From Cryobacterium fucosi (GTDB lineage: Bacteria; Actinomycetota; Actinomycetes; Actinomycetales; Microbacteriaceae), in NCBI RefSeq assembly GCF_004403515.1, contig NZ_SOHH01000053.1, positions 1-64,000 of the forward strand: a DNA stretch of 64,000 bases, read 5' to 3'. Shown here piece after piece: positions 1-8,125 of this stretch. Below the pieces are notes generated by a model. That model worked only from the letters and a program-made list of their open reading frames with translations. It was not told the DNA's origin and did no database searches. The position numbers were made by a program, and so were the translations under genes. Each line of letters starts with the position of its first letter. The stretch's first letter is position 1.

Positions 1-296
1 AATCTCTGCCCAATCATCCAATTTGATCACCTTCCATAGTGGTTGGTGGTCCTATTGTCAGTTGGCGTTTCTGGCCCTGTTTTCAGTTGGCGTTAACAAC
101 CGCGAACGATCTCATCGAGGTGGCGCGCATGCGAGGTTCCGCAGCGCTTCTAGAGACGGCCTCAGCGTCTTCCTGCTCGGATGGCTCATGCTGATTATGA
201 ACAGCACCACGCTCACACCGCGGGAGAAAAATGGCCGCCCCATCTGAGCTGGCGAAACTCAGGTCGCTGTGTGGTTCTGCTGCGTGGTCCTACCCT
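1..296. other. intergenic, possible insertion-sequence end
   Basis: No convincing gene. A 12-bp direct repeat, TCAGTTGGCGTT, lies at 58-69 and 83-94, separated by 13 bp. Closely spaced terminal repeats of this type occur at the ends of IS21-like elements, so an IS may end here with its body left of the window. No transposase is present to confirm this. Confidence 0.25.
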
Positions 297-779
297 TTAC
301 CTCGCCGCTGCGTGAGCGAAAATCAGTCTGTAAAACCACGATCCGAGACACCAATGGGTCGTGGTGAGGATTGTGCCGCCGAGAGCGACCATTCCTCCCA
401 GCACGAATCCCAGCGCTGATACTCCGTAGTAAAAGGACAAGGCTGAACCTGCAAGTAGCACGGTGGACAGTAAGTATGAAAACCGTCGTGGACTCGGCGT
501 GGGGGGAAGCGCCGGAGCACCAAACATATGGCGAACGCCCAAGTTATAAACCAGATCAAGAATCATGCCACGGGGGAACAGCGCCCCGGTGAGAGGAACG
601 ATTGCTCCCAGTCCAAGAAAAACAGGCGACTGCAAAACCAATCCGAGAACGATTAAGACAGTGCCAACTGCCGGTGTGAATCGTAGGGGCCATGCAAAAC
701 AGAACTTGGCGTCATCATCGAGACCTCCAAATCCTTGCTTATCCAGGTTAGTCTTCGTGAATTCTCTCAATGCCGCCAT
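297..779 (-). CDS. DUF4395-like integral membrane protein
   Basis: 160-residue membrane protein. A polar N-terminus (FGGLDDDAKFCFAWPLRFTP) is followed by hydrophobic segments around residues 30-55 and 90-125, the general layout of DUF4395 proteins, whose function is unknown. I chose the ATG at 779 because AAGGA lies 7 nt upstream; in-frame ATGs at 794 and 815 would add 5 or 12 residues. It is a single gene on the minus strand, downstream of a secreted-protein gene, in the accessory segment left of the element's first att repeat. Confidence 0.6.
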   Translation of the reverse strand: MAALREFTKTNLDKQGFGGLDDDAKFCFAWPLRFTPAVGTVLIVLGLVLQSPVFLGLGAIVPLTGALFPRGMILDLVYNLGVRHMFGAPALPPTPSPRRFSYLLSTVLLAGSALSFYYGVSALGFVLGGMVALGGTILTTTHWCLGSWFYRLIFAHAAAR

Positions 780-924
780 TTTCAATTCCTTCATGCTGGC
801 GATAGATAGCCCCATTTAGCAGCAAGAAACTTATTCGTCTTCTTTTGAAAGTCTGCAACGTCCTTAGGGTATCGCAGCTCGGCCAGTGGGGTCACGTCCC
901 GTTGCGTGGATGCTCCTGTTGATG

Positions 925-1464
925 TCAAGCGACTCTTTGTGCCGTTCCTGAGCCCGAACCCGAACCCGCGTGCATACCCATTCCCAAGCCACTACCCATC
1001 CCCATCCCTTCACCCGGAGTGTGGGTCGCGTTCAGCATCATGTCCATGTAGTTCGTCATCTGTTCCACAGCTGCCACCTTTTCATCAGAGGACAGAGTGC
1101 TGTTGGAATCAAGATTGGTCTTAAGCTCCGCGACCATCGCGTCCTCGAGTCCAGAAACCGATTTGCCCTGGGCTTTGGCGATGTCCGCGACGGACTTACC
1201 CGACTGCAGCCGGTCCTGCAGCTCCGTCTGGCTCAGGCCGAGGTAACTCACGACCGCGGTCATGGGCGAACTCTGTCCGAATACCATGCCGACCATGTGG
1301 CCGGACTGGCGGTCACCAACTGTTGACGAGGTCGTCGACAGCGGCTGGGGAATCGTCCCACCACCGGTAGCCGCCTGCGCTGCGATCACACCGCCACTGA
1401 CAAGTGCTCCGACAAGCCCGAGTCCTGCTATCCCAACGGTCATGTTCTTCCGATTGAACTTCAT
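925..1464 (-). CDS. secreted small protein with signal peptide and Gly/Met-rich tail
   Basis: 179 residues. The basic start MKFNRKN and a hydrophobic core (VGIAGLGLVGALVSGGVIA) ending in AQA form a typical Sec signal peptide. The mature part contains YLGLSQTELQDRLQSGKSVA, a motif seen in secreted actinobacterial and firmicute proteins of unknown role, a helical middle and a Met/Gly/His-rich tail (GMGMGSGLGMGMHAG) that could bind metal (inference). ATG 1464 has GGAAAAG directly upstream; GTG 1476 would add four residues. Function unknown. Confidence 0.6.
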   Translation of the reverse strand: MKFNRKNMTVGIAGLGLVGALVSGGVIAAQAATGGGTIPQPLSTTSSTVGDRQSGHMVGMVFGQSSPMTAVVSYLGLSQTELQDRLQSGKSVADIAKAQGKSVSGLEDAMVAELKTNLDSNSTLSSDEKVAAVEQMTNYMDMMLNATHTPGEGMGMGSGLGMGMHAGSGSGSGTAQRVA

Positions 1465-2115
1465 CTTTTCCAACACCCTTCACATTCAGCCACCAGGTTG
1501 GTGTCTACACACCAGCATGCAGATGGCGCATGAAGCTTCGGACCCCGAGCGTGTGAAGGTTTGATGAAATACGCTAGCTAGGCTCCAACTGATCCGCCCC
1601 GCGCATGCCGCAGCCAGTCCCGCGCCGTTTCATTACGCCATGTCCACTCTCGTGGCTTTGGACATGGACACGAAGAGTGCTCGCCACCAGGCCGTCAACC
1701 AGCGGCGCCACGCTCCCGAACCAATCAGCGGTTAACTCTTGAGGTGCACGCATATCTCGGTCGGGTGACAGTTAAATGCCGGCATGCCGCGTTAGCGGAG
1801 AAACCTTCAGGCCGAAGCGTTGCCCCGAGCCCATGAGCCATGCTTGCATCCGTTCGCGAAGAAGTGAGAACTACGGCGTCCGTCGGTTGTGTCCAATTCG
1901 ACATGTCACGACCTCACTACCCACATCCTTCGGCGCACGGTCGGACAATCTGCCAGACCGAGTGCGCGCGCCCGAGACTGCCGTCGAACTCCGCATCTAT
2001 TCCGCAGATTTAATGATAGAGGACTAAAGCTGATAGCAGGAGAAAGTACCCTTGATCAGGGTTAATCGAAGATGCCGGCAGCCCGCAGAAACCCCTGATA
2101 GAGCCGTACTCTTAC
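1465..2115. other. 650-bp gene-free stretch left of the att repeat
   Basis: No open frame here has a plausible start, ribosome site and recognisable product. An 8-bp inverted repeat (CCATGTCC / GGACATGG, 14-nt loop) lies at about 1638-1667. The segment ends at the tRNA-like 36-bp repeat. No complete tRNA precedes that repeat: the acceptor strand GGCCCCG it would need is absent from the upstream 100 bp. Confidence 0.4.
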
Positions 2116-2151
2116 TCGAAAGGTCACCGGATCGACGCCGGTCGGGGCCAC
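2116..2151 (+). repeat. att site, left copy (tRNA 3'-half repeat)
   Basis: 36 bp identical to 15770-15805. Structure: variable loop AGGTC, T-stem ACCGG/CCGGT enclosing loop ATCGACG, acceptor 3' strand CGGGGCC and discriminator A. The 5' half of the tRNA is not present here. The isoacceptor cannot be assigned because the anticodon is outside the repeat. Confidence 0.85.
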
Positions 2152-2154
2152 AAC

Positions 2155-2181
2155 AAAAACCCCCGGGCAACCGGGGGTTTT
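2155..2181. terminator. bidirectional intrinsic terminator beside the left att
   Basis: An 11-bp perfect stem (AAAACCCCCGG / CCGGGGGTTTT) with a GCAA loop is flanked by A and T runs. It lies between the att repeat and the integrase stop codon (2197), so it terminates integrase transcription and can also stop readthrough from the left. Confidence 0.85.
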
Positions 2182-2196
2182 CTCGTTTCTGGGGAC

Positions 2197-3417
2197 CTAC
2201 CGCTCAAGCCCGCGCTGAGCTTGGGCCATTTTTGGGCTATTACCTCTCGCCGGGCTCTTTCGTTGGGCCATTTTGCTGGCTGGGCCATCGGCGTCGCCGA
2301 GCATCTGATCGAGCGCGGCGCCGGCCCGCAATGCAACGCCCTCGCGAGCGCGTGAATAGCGCTCGGTGACCTGCAGACTTGAGTGGCCGAGGGTCGCCTG
2401 CACGTCGGGCGCGCTGGCGCCGGCGTCGAACAGGATGGTAGCGAAGGTGTGGCGGAGGTCGTGGATCCGCAGCTCGGGCCGGCCGATCGCCTTGCGCAGT
2501 TTCTCCCAGTCGACGCCGCGGCGGGCGTTGTGATTGGTGAGGCGTCCACCATCGGGTCCCGAGAAAAGCAAGTCGCTCGCTTGCTTGCCGCGCGCCGCAT
2601 GCTCGGCGTACGGGCGGAGCGCCTCGATCAGCGGAACCTCGCGTGACTTGTGACTCTTCGGCGACTGCTCGATGAGCTCACCACGCTGGCCAGGACTCAG
2701 CGACCGGCTGACCCGGATGACCCCTCGCTTGAAATCCACGTCGCCGACGCGCAACGCCGTCGCTTCGCCAGCACGCATCCCGGTGTAGACGAGCGCCGCG
2801 ACGTAGCTCCGGTAGGCGCCCTCGGGAACGAGGTCGAGCAGCATCCGCACTTGCTCCAGGGTCAGCGCCCGCGAAACCGGCGAGACCGACTCCCGCATGC
2901 TCGGCCGCTTCACCTCCCGTCCGGGGTTGTAGTCGATGAACCGCGACCGGCGCGCTCCATCCAGGAGTCGGGACAGGACCGCGAGAGCGTCATTCTTGGC
3001 GGAGGCCCCACCCGACCACGCGACCATCGCGGACTCGATCATCGGCGACGTGATGTCCTCCAGCCGAAGCCGGCCCAGACTCGGCTTCACCCGCAGGCGC
3101 CACGCGACACCGTAGTCGCGCGCGGTCGCCGGCCGAACGGAGGACTCGATCGCCGCCCAGTACTTCTCGTGCCACTGCTCGAGGGTCATCGATCCGTTCG
3201 GGTTGCGGCCGGCCACCATCTTCGCGAGCTCGCGCTTGGCCTCGGCAAGGGTGAGGAACATGCGCGTGCGCTCTGCCGCTCCCCCGTCGACGCTGGGGCC
3301 GACGACGCGGATCTGGTAGCGCTGCCGGTCGACGCGCCAGCGGATGCCCTCGGGCAGCGGACGACCGGTGCGCGGATCGACCCGCGTCGGCGAATCCCTG
3401 CTCGGTCGGCCGGCCAT
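2197..3417 (-). CDS. int: tyrosine-family site-specific integrase
   Basis: 406 residues, a normal length for actinobacterial phage/ICE integrases. The order is an N-terminal arm-binding region (residues 1-60), a SAM-like core-binding domain (about 65-170) and the catalytic domain. The active site is visible: Arg in YTGMRAGEATAL, HDLRH, the GHSS motif (ATLGHSSLQVTERYSR) with the nucleophilic Tyr. It would recombine attP with the tRNA 3' end, and its 3' end lies 45 bp from the left att repeat. The ATG shares one base with the stop of the upstream excisionase frame (TGATG), so the two are translationally coupled. The C-terminal tail contains two KMAQ repeats encoded by TTGGGCCAT-type DNA repeats. 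Confidence 0.93.
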   Translation of the reverse strand: MAGRPSRDSPTRVDPRTGRPLPEGIRWRVDRQRYQIRVVGPSVDGGAAERTRMFLTLAEAKRELAKMVAGRNPNGSMTLEQWHEKYWAAIESSVRPATARDYGVAWRLRVKPSLGRLRLEDITSPMIESAMVAWSGGASAKNDALAVLSRLLDGARRSRFIDYNPGREVKRPSMRESVSPVSRALTLEQVRMLLDLVPEGAYRSYVAALVYTGMRAGEATALRVGDVDFKRGVIRVSRSLSPGQRGELIEQSPKSHKSREVPLIEALRPYAEHAARGKQASDLLFSGPDGGRLTNHNARRGVDWEKLRKAIGRPELRIHDLRHTFATILFDAGASAPDVQATLGHSSLQVTERYSRAREGVALRAGAALDQMLGDADGPASKMAQRKSPARGNSPKMAQAQRGLER

Positions 3418-3614
3418 CAGGTCTCGGTGCCGCCGCGGGCGAGAAGCTCATCAATCGTGTCGGCGCTCCAGAGCAGGTGCTTGCCCATGTGGGCGTCGGG
3501 CTCGGGAATCAATCCATCACGTCAAAGCTTGTCGAAGCTCGAGACCGGAACGCGGCACCGCGCGGCCGCCTCGACACGACTCAGGTACTCCACCCTCAGC
3601 GCGGCGTCGACCAT
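3417..3614 (-). pseudogene. excisionase-like HTH gene with in-frame TGA
   Basis: From ATG 3614 the frame reads 65 codons to a TGA that overlaps the integrase start. Codon 31, at 3522-3524, is TGA followed by C. The flanking residues, VPVSSFDKL before and RDGLIPEPDAHMGKHLLWS after, are those of a continuous winged-helix/MerR-type excisionase or DNA-binding domain in which one CGA (Arg) codon has become TGA. Position directly upstream of int is standard for xis. It may be a pseudogene, a leaky-stop gene (TGA-C is a poor termination context) or a sequence error. An intact protein would be 65 residues. Confidence 0.7.
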
Positions 3615-3754
3615 GATGCGCCCCTTCGGCTATTCCGCCGCGGTGCTGGCATCTGGTGCATGCCGACACAAGCGCGGCTATTTGCAGTTACCTGAGATTA
3701 TCACCACCCCGCGGATTTCGGCAAGTACCTGAGGTGCGTGGTTAGACTCGGTGC

Positions 3755-4465
3755 ATGCCCGCTTCCACGCCCCGTCCCGGTGACCAGTCGTACGACGGCT
3801 TGCTCGTCGCCGACGACCTGCCCGACGGGTGGTACCTGCCCAGCCGATTCCCCGGCGAGCGCGACGACGACGCAAGCGAGCAGATCGACGGCGTGCTCGG
3901 GTACAACGACGGCGTCGCCACCGACTCGCAACAGGAGACGCAGAGCGCCTCCGACGAGAACGAGACGATCGACGGACGCTGGCGCTACCTCGAGCACGAG
4001 GCCACGCACACCCGGGTAATGATCCGCCTCCAGCGGCAGCTCCTCGCCGTGCCCGAGGAGATCCGCATCACTGGCGTGATCTACCTGCCCTGGCGCCCGG
4101 GCGACCCGATCACGAGCCAGCTCCTCCGCGAGCTGCCGACGGCCCGTATCGAGGCGGCGATCAACAAACGCCTGTTCGCGATGAAGCGCACCGAAACGAT
4201 CACCGGCGGCAAGATCGTTCTCCCGTCGGGGCGAAAAGTCAGCGAGCGCGACCTGCTCAAGCCGCTCGGCGACCCGAAGAAAGTGCCCGACTTCTACGAG
4301 ATGGTCGCACTGCAGCACGGCCGGCTGACGCAGCAGGGTGATATCAACCCAAGCGCGACGATGGCGCAGCTCAGCGGCGTGGCCCTATCCACCGCCCAAG
4401 GATGGATCACGAAGGCCCGCGACCGCGGGTTGCTGCCGCCGGGGAGGCGCGGCCGGGCGGGGTAG
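3755..4465 (+). CDS. element-encoded protein with C-terminal helix-turn-helix
   Basis: 236 residues, divergent from int/xis. The N-terminal 60 residues are acidic and low complexity (DGWYLPSRFPGERDDD, EQIDG, SASDENETID). The middle is basic and globular. The last 40 residues (SATMAQLSGVALSTAQGWIT KARDRGLLPP, split here) form a helix-turn-helix of the kind used to recognise DNA. I do not recognise the full-length family. Its place next to the recombination genes suggests a role in element regulation or replication, which is inference only. Confidence 0.65.
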   Translation: MPASTPRPGDQSYDGLLVADDLPDGWYLPSRFPGERDDDASEQIDGVLGYNDGVATDSQQETQSASDENETIDGRWRYLEHEATHTRVMIRLQRQLLAVPEEIRITGVIYLPWRPGDPITSQLLRELPTARIEAAINKRLFAMKRTETITGGKIVLPSGRKVSERDLLKPLGDPKKVPDFYEMVALQHGRLTQQGDINPSATMAQLSGVALSTAQGWITKARDRGLLPPGRRGRAG

Positions 4466-4683
4466 GCAGCCCATTGACTGCATCCGCATTCTAAGTCGCG
4501 GGACCGCCCGGACTTGTATCAAGCTAGACAGCGATCTCACCTTCGATCTCGACACGCACCCTCTCAGCGACCTACGAATTGGGTTTTTGTCAGACGCCTC
4601 CGTTAGTGTGTCAATCACCAGTCCCCCCGCCGCCTCTCCACGATGCGCCCTGCGGGGGTCCTTTTTACCCTCAGGCAAACTAC

Positions 4684-5655
4684 ATGACCCAAGAACGCCC
4701 ATACCTCACGCCGGATCAGCGTGCTGCGTACCTCGTCCGCCGCGGCTACATCGAAGCCGGCGAGCTGAGCGACGAGGCCAAGGCGTTTCTGGGTCGCACC
4801 AACTTCCACTACTTCCTGGGCTACGCGCGCAACTTTCGGAAGCTGCGCCGCGACGGGCTCATCGAGGGCGACGACCGCATCGACCGTGTCATCGAGATGG
4901 TGAAGCTCGACCACGAAGTATCCACTCGGTTGTTCGCGTCGCTCAGAACGCTCGAGTGGCGTCTGCGCTCCGCTCTCGTCGATCACCACTGCGTCCTTTC
5001 CCCACCGACGGGATGTTTCCTGAAGTCGGATCACTTCACGGTGATGGCCGCCGAGGCGGCACCGGTCGACGTCATCCTGCGCGATCAGATCGCCCGCTCC
5101 CGCGAGCCCTTCGTGCTCGGCGTCTTCGAGGCCCACGAGAAGGCCAACGGTCGTCGCTGGCTGGAGAGCCCGCGCAAGATGACCGAAGCCAACCGCCTCG
5201 CCGCCATGCAGGACCTACCGATCTGGGCTGCCGTCGATGGGTGGACGCTGGGGCTCCTCGAACGGGTCGTCACCGAGACGAAGCCGGTCTTGATCGACAA
5301 AGAGCAACGCTGGCTGTGGAAGGACGTCGCCGGCACGTTCAGCGTGAGCAACCAGCTGTTCCAGACGCAGCTGAACAGCCTGATCGTTCTCCGCAACCTC
5401 GTGGCGCACCACTCGCGTCTTTGGATGCGTCCGACGACGGTATCGCCGAAGAAGCCGAAGGTTTATGAGAAGGTCTCGCGCGACGCCGACGCCAAGTCGA
5501 TGTACGTCCTATGGCTGACCCTGGCCTCGTTCCTGCGCGCCGGCGGAGGCGATCGTGAGCTGATCGACGATCTCGATGCACTGATTAGTCGCGATCCGCT
5601 TTACGAACGCGGCGTCAAGCAGCCTCTCGGGTCGGCCGAACTAGCTGCGCGATGA
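4684..5655 (+). CDS. Abi_2 family (AbiD/AbiF-type) abortive infection protein
   Basis: 323 residues. The N-terminal half has FHYFLGYARNFRKL and an acidic helix followed by LRTLEWRLRSALVDHHC, as in Abi_2. Near residue 240 is RNLVAHHSRLW, the conserved Arg-x4-His HEPN ribonuclease motif of this family. Abi_2 proteins are thought to cleave RNA and stop growth on phage infection (family knowledge; not tested here). I chose ATG 4684 because family members start with a short MT-x-FLT-like lead; an in-frame ATG at 4579 is possible but adds a non-family-like segment. It is a lone gene with no antitoxin-like partner visible beside it. Confidence 0.85.
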   Translation: MTQERPYLTPDQRAAYLVRRGYIEAGELSDEAKAFLGRTNFHYFLGYARNFRKLRRDGLIEGDDRIDRVIEMVKLDHEVSTRLFASLRTLEWRLRSALVDHHCVLSPPTGCFLKSDHFTVMAAEAAPVDVILRDQIARSREPFVLGVFEAHEKANGRRWLESPRKMTEANRLAAMQDLPIWAAVDGWTLGLLERVVTETKPVLIDKEQRWLWKDVAGTFSVSNQLFQTQLNSLIVLRNLVAHHSRLWMRPTTVSPKKPKVYEKVSRDADAKSMYVLWLTLASFLRAGGGDRELIDDLDALISRDPLYERGVKQPLGSAELAAR

Positions 5656-6076
5656 TCTCTGCTTAGCCCCTCTGACGCCCTTGACGATTCCGGCTCTTTC
5701 ATGAAGTACCGGAGACGGGTTCATGAGACTGCCGCAGCGAACGAAGAAAGGGCCGGTTCGAGATTCCTGTCGAACCAGCCCTTTGCTTTGAGTCGCACTT
5801 GATTCTGTCCAAACCGACGTGCAGCCGCTTCTGGCCTATGTCTCCAATGCGCCCAACATCACCGACAGATCGGCGCAATTGCGTGACTAGCGTAAAAAAC
5901 TAAAGTGTTAGCGGCGTGTAGTGGTCAGGTCAATTGACCGGAACTCGTGACGTGTGCCTAAGGCTCGGGAGACAACACTTCACTTGTGCAAGCGAGAGAC
6001 GTCTCGATAGCGGCGTTGTGCGCTGGGGAAGCCGGCGCCGATTTGGTTTTCGGCATTGTGATCTCGTTCCCGTCTC
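5656..6076. other. 420-bp intergenic region between convergent genes
   Basis: It separates the Abi_2 gene (plus) from the end of the JAB-E1 gene (minus). It contains one strong hairpin (see terminator) and a lower-GC stretch with TAAAAAACTAAAG near 5891-5905. No gene is supported. Confidence 0.5.
5747..5784 (+). terminator. hairpin downstream of the Abi_2 gene
   Basis: The arms AAAGGGCCGGTTCGA and TCGAACCAGCCCTTT pair over 14 of 15 positions around an 8-nt loop. It could serve as a terminator for either converging gene, although the T-run is weak. Confidence 0.55.
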
Positions 6077-7438
6077 CTATAGGAGACCCAGTCGGTGATC
6101 ACCTTCGCCGACTCTCGCCTCAAACCGGCAGTAAGTGCCTGTGTCATAGCGGAGCGCTTCCTGGACGTGGGGACCGAGAAGGTATCGCTGAGGCAGCGGC
6201 GCGCCCTCCCCGCCGGGTCCAACGACGAGGCTCACGAACTGGGCAAGCTGGCCGGCGCTGACGCTGCCGGCGAGGATCGCCGCGTTCTGCCGTTGTCGGG
6301 GACCTCCGCCGGCGCGCTTGATGTACTCAGGATCATCGGCAAGGCCGAGACGCTCTTTCTGTACCTCACCCATGTCTAGCTGGCGGTTGCACTGCAAACA
6401 GGGCAGTCCCGGTGTTGCAGTCTGCACACGCCAAGTTGCTCCGCGCATGGTTCCATCATCAAACACGTCGATTCCGATGCCCCCGTCGATCACCGGGATC
6501 AGGTCGCTGTAGGCGATCTGGTTCAGCATGGCGCGAGGCCATGCGCGGTCGACGCACGAGAATACAACGTCGTAGTCGCGGGCGATGGCGATGCCCTCCT
6601 CGGTGGTGACGCTTGAGACGTACGCCGCGAAGTCGGCCTTCAACGCTGTCGATGCTGAATTCATGAGGCGTGTGGCGACCGCGGCCTTCGGCGTTCGCGC
6701 AGCTGCGTCCGCGCGCGTGGCGCCGATCATGCGATCGAGGTTGACGTCTTCGACGTAATCCATATCCATTGCGCCGACGTGGGTTAGGCCGGTCGCTGCG
6801 AGCCGGGTTGCTACATCTAGGCCGACACTGCCGACGCCCACGACGAGAACGCGAAGCCGCGCGATGTCGTCTTGGGCGGCCGCTCCCCAAGCGGAGACTG
6901 TGCGGTCCTGGTATGCCGTGGCGGCCGCCGAGGGTCGCGCACTGTTGTTCCAGGAGATTCGTAGTGACCGTCCGACGGTACGTACACTCTCTGTCCAGGT
7001 CGGTTCCTTGGCACCGAGCCAAGTGCGGGCGGACCAGCTTGTGTCAATGCCGGCGAGGGTGAGGCCGATGAGCGGGTTGCCGGTGAGGCCGAGGACGAGG
7101 TCAGCGTAGGAACTTTCGGCGTCCCGGTCCCAACGGCTGAGTCCCTGCCATCCACGGCCGTCCGGGTGCGAGTGCAGCAAAGCAATTCCTTCGTTGCGTG
7201 ACGCGGCGATGTTGGCGGCACGGAGCACGTAGTCGCCGGTGAAGCTCGCGTTGCCGTGCACTTCTCGCTCACCAGGCTCGGGAAGCAGGATGGATGTCAG
7301 GAGATAGCTGATTCGGGTAGCACCGCTGGAGATTGAATAAGTGGCGAAGCAGAGGTCTTCGTCGCCGTCGTCGCGGATGAGATGCGTTCGGAGGGCATCC
7401 GCTATGTGGGTGGTCATAGCGACGGAGTGGCGGGGCAT
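6077..7438 (-). CDS. JAB/MPN peptidase - E1-like (ThiF) fusion protein
   Basis: 453 residues. Residues ~10-115 form a JAB/MPN metallopeptidase domain with the zinc motif HSHP...SRWD (His89, His91, Ser101, Asp104). Residues ~175-440 form an E1/ThiF adenylation domain: GVGSVG at 201-206, then MDMDYVEDVNLDR (the Asp and Arg that bind ATP) and VVFSCVDR. A CLQC pair (Cys347, Cys350) may hold a structural zinc or the thioester cysteine. In one chain it could therefore deconjugate (JAB) and activate (E1) the ubiquitin-like protein encoded two genes upstream. Its ATG lies 1 nt after the stop of the E2-like gene. JAB-E1 fusions are known from bacterial ubiquitin-like operons; substrates here are unknown. 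Confidence 0.9.
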   Translation of the reverse strand: MPRHSVAMTTHIADALRTHLIRDDGDEDLCFATYSISSGATRISYLLTSILLPEPGEREVHGNASFTGDYVLRAANIAASRNEGIALLHSHPDGRGWQGLSRWDRDAESSYADLVLGLTGNPLIGLTLAGIDTSWSARTWLGAKEPTWTESVRTVGRSLRISWNNSARPSAAATAYQDRTVSAWGAAAQDDIARLRVLVVGVGSVGLDVATRLAATGLTHVGAMDMDYVEDVNLDRMIGATRADAAARTPKAAVATRLMNSASTALKADFAAYVSSVTTEEGIAIARDYDVVFSCVDRAWPRAMLNQIAYSDLIPVIDGGIGIDVFDDGTMRGATWRVQTATPGLPCLQCNRQLDMGEVQKERLGLADDPEYIKRAGGGPRQRQNAAILAGSVSAGQLAQFVSLVVGPGGEGAPLPQRYLLGPHVQEALRYDTGTYCRFEARVGEGDHRLGLL

Positions 7439-7439
7439 G

Positions 7440-7808
7440 TCAGATCACCTTCGCGATAACGGATCGCACGTGGGCAATCCAGAGCTGGCCGGGGTGCTCA
7501 GTGGGTAGCCAGAAGCTGGTGTCCCATGAGTGGCGGATGTATCCCGGTAGGGCATCGTTCGTGTCGGTGCTGCCCTGTTGCGAAAACTGGGTGCCGGCCT
7601 CGAAATGGAGCCAGTGCGCCGGGACGGCGGGCCATGAGCCCAGCTCATGGATGCTGACACCAGTTCGGATTGAGGTGCCGGCTCGGGAGCCGTCAAGGAT
7701 ATCCAGGTCGTACAGCACGGAAGGACCTTCTCGCCATGCCTTTAGCTCGAAGTCGCCGAGATCGGCGATGAATCCGTCGACGCCATCCCGAGTCGGTCGC
7801 GGATCCAC
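7440..7808 (-). CDS. E2-like (prokaryotic E2 family E-type) protein without cysteine
   Basis: 122 residues from a GTG that overlaps the stop of the ubiquitin-like gene by one base (TAGTG), implying translational coupling. The C-terminal half contains HWLHFEAGTQF, a central GYIRHSWD and a final PGQLWIAHVRSVI, resembling the W-x-W-SRH / L-x-x-V pattern of prokaryotic E2 family E proteins found between ubiquitin-like and E1 genes. No cysteine occurs anywhere, so it cannot act as a canonical thioester-forming E2. It may be an adaptor, or the E1 may transfer directly. Assignment rests on position plus limited motif likeness. Confidence 0.6.
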   Translation of the reverse strand: MDPRPTRDGVDGFIADLGDFELKAWREGPSVLYDLDILDGSRAGTSIRTGVSIHELGSWPAVPAHWLHFEAGTQFSQQGSTDTNDALPGYIRHSWDTSFWLPTEHPGQLWIAHVRSVIAKVI

Positions 7809-8050
7809 TAACCGACCGTCGCGTTCTGCCGGACGGTGAAGAACGCGTCGCCGTCGTTGATCTCGACGACCTTGCCGTCGTTTATCGTCTTGGTCTCCCC
7901 GTCCTTCTTCTTGCGGGCGAGATCGTACTGGCTCGGGTCTACGCCGGCGAGCCGCAGAAGTGAGGCGGCCTCCTGGTGGTCGTCGCGGGTCGTGTACTCC
8001 TTGCCGTCGATGGTGAAGTGGATCAGCTTGCGCTTCTCGTTCTCGGACAT
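7808..8050 (-). CDS. ubiquitin-like beta-grasp protein (multiubiquitin family)
   Basis: 80 residues. The pattern IHFTIDGKEYTTRDDHQEAA, then LLRLAGVDPSQYDL, then GKVVEINDGDAFFTV matches the single repeat of the bacterial multiubiquitin domain. Only one repeat is present, although many family members carry several. It ends ...NATVG with a free C-terminal glycine, so no processing is needed before adenylation. AGAGAAAG lies about 8 nt before the ATG. It is the first gene of the conjugation cassette, 70 bp after the peptidase gene, and has its own promoter-like boxes. Confidence 0.85.
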   Translation of the reverse strand: MSENEKRKLIHFTIDGKEYTTRDDHQEAASLLRLAGVDPSQYDLARKKKDGETKTINDGKVVEINDGDAFFTVRQNATVG

Positions 8051-8097
8051 GTTGCTGCTTTCTCTTGGTGAGAACTCCCAATGAGCCCTTCACCTCG

Positions 8098-8125
8098 TAG
8101 TCGACACAGCCCTAGATTCGTTAGC
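8098..8125 (-). promoter_or_regulatory. putative ECF promoter P2 for the ubiquitin-like cassette
   Basis: Read on the minus strand: -35 box GCTAAC (8125-8120), a 16-bp spacer and -10 box CGACTA (8103-8098), about 47 nt from the ATG at 8050. The stretch GGCTGTGTCGACTAC differs at one base from GGCTGTATCGACTAC upstream of the sigma factor gene. The TAA stop of the peptidase gene lies inside the -35 box. Confidence 0.7.

Noticed and set aside
2036-2115. Complete tRNA gene at the left att
   Set aside because: The 5' acceptor strand GGCCCCG, D-arm and anticodon arm are absent; only the 3' half is present.
3522-3524. TGA read as selenocysteine in the excisionase
   Set aside because: No SECIS-like hairpin after the codon is evident, and the position fits an Arg, not a Cys.
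5891-5913. Third ECF promoter copy (minus-strand CGCTAAC at 5913-5907)
   Set aside because: The -10 candidate is not CGACTA, spacing is only ~14 nt, and it points into the end of the Abi_2 gene.
7808-8093. N-terminal extension of the E2-like protein upstream through the UBL gene
   Set aside because: Arg-rich frame is the shadow of the UBL gene; the GTG overlapping the UBL stop is the likely start.
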